Positions 60,804 through 64,000 of a stretch of DNA of 64,000 nucleotides are shown here, in pieces. Below the pieces are notes generated by a model. It saw nothing but the letters and a program-made list of their open reading frames with translations. It was not told where the DNA came from and ran no database searches. The stretch comes from UBA4971 sp029551185 (lineage in GTDB: Bacteria; Bacillota; SHA-98; UBA4971): the NCBI GenBank assembly GCA_035593725.1, contig DAOSZN010000001.1, forward strand, positions 1 through 64,000. The letters are read 5' to 3'. The first letter of the stretch is position 1, and each line of letters starts with the position of its first letter. The position numbers and the translations under genes were made by a program.

Positions 60804-61841
60804 ATGGGCCAATGGATTATCCTTTGCGTTGGGTTCTGCGTTCTCGTAGTGGTAGTGCTCCCTTCAGTAATTATTCGGGGATGCAATTTTGATATTTACC
60901 CTCCCACCGAACAATTGAGTTCTTTTGATCACACTGTCAAAGTCTTCGTTGTTTTGCAAAACGAGATTTGCGACATGCCGCTGGAAGAATACATCAAAGG
61001 GGTAGTAGCTGCAGAGATGCCGGCGTCCTTCGGTATTGAGGCATTGAAGGCGCAAGCTGTAGCAGCTCGAACTTTTACTCTGAAAAGGATGACAGCTAAC
61101 GGAGGGCAAGGATGCTCTGCCCATCCCGGCGCTGACATATGTACGGATCATCAGCATTGCCAGGCATGGATATCCCAAGACGAGTTCAAGAAGAGAATCG
61201 GCTACATTAATTATCCGACATATGCCCGCAAAATCCAAGACGCGATAGATTCCACAAAGGGACTGGTAGCTACATATCAAGGGTATCTGATAGAAGCTTA
61301 CTATCACGCCGCGTCAGGAGGAGCTACAGACAACTCAGAAGAAATATGGTCTAACCCTGTTCCGTACCTAAGAGGGGTTTCTACTGAGTTTGAATCCAAG
61401 GAACCTGATTTTCGCAAGGAAGTCAGCTTTACCGTGGATGATCTCGAGAAAAAGCTGGACATCAGCTTAAAGGATAAGAAATTCACTACTTACAAAATCG
61501 CAGGCAAGGATGTCCAGGTCATCTCTGAAGAAAGGATGGATAAACCCATTGAAATCCTGGAGGTTTCGAAAGCAGGCCGCGTCAAGCTAATCAGAGTCGG
61601 TGACAAGGTATTCAGTGGGTATGCTTTGAGGACTCTTCTTGGACTTCCTTCGACTAAGATGACTTATCGGATAACAGGGAACAAAGTCTACATTACGACC
61701 ACAGGATACGGGCACGGTGTCGGCCTGTCCCAGTACGGAGCTAATGTCATGGCGGACTCAGGCAAAGACTTCGTAGAAATCCTCAAACATTACTATCAGG
61801 GCATTGAAGTTATAGATTATAAGAATGTGCAAGCCAGATAA
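60804..61841 (+). CDS. spoIID: stage II sporulation protein D
   Basis: SpoIID is the lytic transglycosylase that thins peptidoglycan during forespore engulfment. The 345-residue protein has one N-terminal membrane helix (about 4-28), then the catalytic region MPLEEYIKGVVAAEMPASFG with the active Glu (about residue 68). The SQYGANVMADSGKDFVEILKHYY motif closes the domain (region about 310-335), preceded by GYGHGVGLSQ. AGGAGGA at 60790-60796 selects ATG 60804; the frame opens at 60759. In the usual order murA-spoIID-spoIIQ. Confidence 0.96.
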   Translation: MGQWIILCVGFCVLVVVVLPSVIIRGCNFDIYPPTEQLSSFDHTVKVFVVLQNEICDMPLEEYIKGVVAAEMPASFGIEALKAQAVAARTFTLKRMTANGGQGCSAHPGADICTDHQHCQAWISQDEFKKRIGYINYPTYARKIQDAIDSTKGLVATYQGYLIEAYYHAASGGATDNSEEIWSNPVPYLRGVSTEFESKEPDFRKEVSFTVDDLEKKLDISLKDKKFTTYKIAGKDVQVISEERMDKPIEILEVSKAGRVKLIRVGDKVFSGYALRTLLGLPSTKMTYRITGNKVYITTTGYGHGVGLSQYGANVMADSGKDFVEILKHYYQGIEVIDYKNVQAR

Positions 61842-61852
61842 ATCCTTCGTCT

Positions 61853-61880
61853 GCATAGACAGGAAAGTATTGGGGAGAAT
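61853..61880 (+). promoter_or_regulatory. possible sigma-F promoter of spoIIQ
   Basis: GCATA (61853-61857) and GGGGAGAAT (61872-61880, fitting GGnnAnAnT) resemble forespore sigma-F/G elements, with a 14-base spacer that is one or two bases short. spoIIQ is under sigma-F in B. subtilis. It lies 18 bases before the ATG. Confidence 0.45.
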
Positions 61881-61898
61881 ATTGTCCGGGGTGATGCC

Positions 61899-62807
61899 AT
61901 GGAGAGAAATACCGGACCAAGGCGGCCCAAGACGAATTCTCCGACCAAAAGAGAATCCTTGGTTTCCAGTGTTCGAGCGAAATTTAACGCAAGTATAAAG
62001 AGGGTTCGCCAAGTTTTAGGCGGCCTCGGAAACACTGTTCCTCCGTTAAGGGATATCGTTATTGTTGTTGCTGTAACCGGTGTTACTTTTACATTTGGGT
62101 TTCTTGTGGGAAGAGGGACCCGACAGTCTGTATTGCCCACTGACTTTGTGTCTATTCAAGAGATTGATGTTCACGGCACAAGCTCTCTTTTAGCCGATTC
62201 CACCGAAGATCTTGCCCCGCAGGACGCTAGAGGAGAACTTCCTGTTGATGGAGAAGGCGCTATCGAGGTTACCGGGAGCGAGGAGGATGCTCTCTTAACG
62301 AATCAAAAGGGCGCTCCTGCGACTCCGGTGCTTGTTGCGGACACCGGAGTCGTAGGTCCTGTACCGACCAAAACTCCGGAAACTCAATCAGAAGTTCCTC
62401 GTCGAGAAAGTGTTGCGTCCGCTAAGGAGAAAATGATAATGCCTGTCCAAGGAAGGGTCGTATCCGGTTTCGGATGGAGGAAACATCCTGTCTACCAGGA
62501 TTGGCGGTATCATACAGGAGTCGATATCGGAGCAGTTGAAGGCGCCGGTGTAAGGGCAGCGCTTTCAGGCAAGGTGGTCGAGTCTGACAGGGCCAGAGAA
62601 CTGGGCATGTACATAGTTATTGAGCACTCAAACGGTATCAAGACCAAGTATGCCCATTTGATGTCGAGTTCCGTGAATCGCGGGGATCAAGTAAAACAAG
62701 GGCAGATCATAGGGCAAGCCGGTACATCCGGTGTCACATCCGGGCCATGTCTTCACTTTGAAGTGATTTCCGGTGGGAAGGTTGTGGATCCCGAGGGGTT
62801 CTTGTAA
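61899..62807 (+). CDS. spoIIQ: SpoIIQ-like M23-fold sporulation protein
   Basis: The 302-residue protein has a single N-terminal membrane helix (about 48-70, VIVVAVTGVTFTFGFLVG), a low-complexity linker and a C-terminal LytM/M23 domain (about 180-300). SpoIIQ is made in the forespore and binds SpoIIIAH of the mother cell to hold the two membranes together. The first zinc motif HTGVDIG is intact (His, Asp), but the usual HLHFE motif reads CLHFE. The general-base His is thus replaced by Cys while the zinc His is kept. It sits between spoIID and spoIIID. Confidence 0.88.
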   Translation: MERNTGPRRPKTNSPTKRESLVSSVRAKFNASIKRVRQVLGGLGNTVPPLRDIVIVVAVTGVTFTFGFLVGRGTRQSVLPTDFVSIQEIDVHGTSSLLADSTEDLAPQDARGELPVDGEGAIEVTGSEEDALLTNQKGAPATPVLVADTGVVGPVPTKTPETQSEVPRRESVASAKEKMIMPVQGRVVSGFGWRKHPVYQDWRYHTGVDIGAVEGAGVRAALSGKVVESDRARELGMYIVIEHSNGIKTKYAHLMSSSVNRGDQVKQGQIIGQAGTSGVTSGPCLHFEVISGGKVVDPEGFL

Positions 62808-62832
62808 TGCCGCCCTCCCATAAGTAAGTCTG

Positions 62833-62862
62833 ACATATCTCGCTGTCCCAAGAATATACATG
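62833..62862 (+). promoter_or_regulatory. possible sigma-E promoter of spoIIID
   Basis: ACATATC (62833-62839) and TATACATG (62855-62862) with a 15-base spacer resemble the sigma-E pattern KMATATT-N14-15-CATACANT with several mismatches. spoIIID belongs to the sigma-E regulon in B. subtilis. It ends 30 bases before the ATG. Confidence 0.35.
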
Positions 62863-62892
62863 GTATTAAACAGGGGCAGGGGGGCAGCGGAG

Positions 62893-63150
62893 ATGAAGGA
62901 TTACATCCGGCGTAGAGTGCTTGACATTGCCGGCCATATTATAGAGACTAAGTCTACTGTTAGGCAAACGGCTAAGTTATATAATGTCAGTAAGAGTACT
63001 GTGCACAAGGACGTAACAGAGAGGCTTCCCATGATAAGTAAGCCTCTGTCGAAACAAGTCAAACAAGTGTTGGAGCAAAACAAGGCAGAGCGCCACATTC
63101 GTGGCGGGGAAGCTACACGGAGAAAATATAAGGAAAAAAAGAAGGGTTAG
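62893..63150 (+). CDS. spoIIID: sporulation transcriptional regulator SpoIIID
   Basis: The 85-residue DNA-binding protein controls mother-cell genes during sporulation. It has MKDYIRRRVLDIAGHIIETK, a helix-turn-helix (TVRQTAKLYNVSKSTVHKDV, about 22-41) and a basic C-terminal tail (RRKYKEKKKG) that is needed for DNA binding in the family. ATG 62893 gives the standard N-terminus; the frame opens at 62860. It precedes the mreB/mbl gene as in B. subtilis (spoIIID-mbl). Confidence 0.96.
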   Translation: MKDYIRRRVLDIAGHIIETKSTVRQTAKLYNVSKSTVHKDVTERLPMISKPLSKQVKQVLEQNKAERHIRGGEATRRKYKEKKKG

Positions 63151-63293
63151 ATCCCCTTATTTTGGAGGAAATCTTCGCAGTATGTAGAAGAAACTATCTT
63201 GCGACGATTTTTTCTTATCTACACGTTGGATAAGCCTTTCAATCCGGCTCCATTTTCTAACAGTTTACTAAGGCGCCTAGGAGGAATAAGCCC

Positions 63294-64000
63294 ATGCTCG
63301 GGCTGTCTACGGATATCGGGATTGATCTGGGAACAGCCAATACCAGAGTCTACCTTAAGGGTAAAGGGGTAGTATTTCGCGAACCTTCAGTGGTGGCTCT
63401 TGACGCTGAAACGCGTAAGGTTCTGGCAGTCGGTAAAGAAGCCCGTATGATGATTGGGAGAACTCCGGGTTCTATATTGGCTATAAGGCCTATGAAGGAC
63501 GGGGTCATTGCTGACTATGAGATAACCGAGGTAATGCTCCGTCATTTTATAAGCCGCGCATGTGGCCGTAAAGTTCTAATGAAGCCCAGGGTGATTATCT
63601 GTATTCCCTCTCAGGTAACAGGGGTTCATAAGCGGGCTGTGCTTGAGGCTGCGGCGCAAGCAGGGGCCAGACAGACTTTTCTTGTGGAAGAGCCGATGGC
63701 TGCGGCTATTGGCGCAGGCCTCGACATATGGGAACCTTCAGGGAACATGGTCGTTGATGTAGGAGGGGGGACCACTGATATAGCTGTCATTTCTCTCGGC
63801 GGTATTGTCGTCGCTGACTCTTGCGCAGTCGGAGGCGACAAGTTCGACGAGTCAATTATCAGGTATGTCAGGCGAGAGCACAATCTTATGATAGGAGAGA
63901 GGACCGGGGAAGATATTAAGATACAGGTCGGGTCGGTTTATCCTCAAGCTCCGACTGAGGCAGCTGAAATACGAGGAAGGGATTTTGTTACAGGCTTGCC
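63294..64000 (+). CDS. mbl: MreB/Mbl rod-shape protein (partial, cut by window edge)
   Basis: Translation from ATG 63294 (TAGGAGGAATAA upstream) stays open to the end of the window, about 235 codons. It reads MLGLSTDIGIDLGTANTRVY (phosphate 1 motif), then IAIRP-type LAIRPMKDGVIADYEITE, IICIPSQVTGVHKRAV, EEPMAAAIGAG and VVDVGGGTTDIAVISLGG (phosphate 2). This is the actin-like MreB family, which guides side-wall synthesis. Position after spoIIID favours the paralog Mbl, as in B. subtilis, but the sequence alone does not separate it from MreB. The C-terminal third is outside the window. Confidence 0.92.
   Translation, partial: MLGLSTDIGIDLGTANTRVYLKGKGVVFREPSVVALDAETRKVLAVGKEARMMIGRTPGSILAIRPMKDGVIADYEITEVMLRHFISRACGRKVLMKPRVIICIPSQVTGVHKRAVLEAAAQAGARQTFLVEEPMAAAIGAGLDIWEPSGNMVVDVGGGTTDIAVISLGGIVVADSCAVGGDKFDESIIRYVRREHNLMIGERTGEDIKIQVGSVYPQAPTEAAEIRGRDFVTGL

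Noticed and set aside
1..64000. CRISPR arrays, prophage, insertion sequences or tRNA genes
   Set aside because: No regular spaced repeats, transposase or integrase motifs, or cloverleaf-like sequences were noticed by reading; a dedicated search could still find a missed tRNA.

Overview
The window reads as one stretch of chromosome from an anaerobic, endospore-forming member of the Bacillota (Firmicutes), most like the Clostridia and related deep lineages. The evidence is the murA-spoIID-spoIIQ-spoIIID-mreB/mbl block, the rpmE-prfA-prmC-sua5-ywlE-rpiB-upp-comEB-tagO gene order, an NADH-linked [FeFe]-hydrogenase, strong AGGAGG ribosome binding sites and frequent TTG/GTG starts. The species cannot be named from this sequence alone. 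Almost every gene is on the + strand. The exception is a uronate-isomerase-like gene (51-1316) that converges on the 3' end of a 5S rRNA at the left edge.

Region 1 (about 1.8-24.2 kb) is a catabolic island for amino-sugar compounds. It holds a co-translated pair of amidohydrolase-fold proteins with missing metal ligands, three SIS-domain (UPF0309-like) paralogs, a PIG-L deacetylase, nagA, a nagB-type deaminase, a sugar ABC transporter without its own ATPase, two cytosolic neutral-ceramidase-family hydrolases, a TIM-barrel isomerase, an AfuABC/FbpABC-type transporter, an M20 peptidase, a GlmU-like nucleotidyltransferase and a ROK regulator. A decayed DUF401 membrane protein ends it. The likely logic is import of an N-acylated amino-sugar (possibly phosphorylated) compound, deacylation, deamination and entry into glycolysis, but the true substrate is unknown.

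Region 2 (24.4-35.0 kb) has a pseudouridine salvage pair (PfkB kinase and psuG), then what looks like a complete hydrogenase control circuit. A histidine kinase built on an [FeFe]-hydrogenase-like sensory domain is followed by an NtrC-type sigma-54 activator. Next come a 16-bp palindrome, three short direct repeats, a terminator and a near-perfect -24/-12 promoter, and then a small ORF and the NuoF-, HydA- and NuoE-like subunits of an electron-bifurcating or NADH-dependent hydrogenase. A strong terminator closes the operon.

Region 3 (35.1-40.9 kb) is a LacI-regulated sugar ABC transporter with a TreT-like trehalose synthase, probably for trehalose or a related disaccharide. Region 4 (40.9-50.0 kb) carries guaB, two secreted or surface proteins (DUF4384/PEGA and TPR/FN3) around asnS, a COG2509 flavoprotein, and an ABC-2 exporter preceded by a short leader ORF and two terminator-like hairpins. 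Region 5 (50.0-64.0 kb) is the conserved housekeeping, cell-envelope and sporulation block, ending inside an mreB/mbl gene cut by the window edge.
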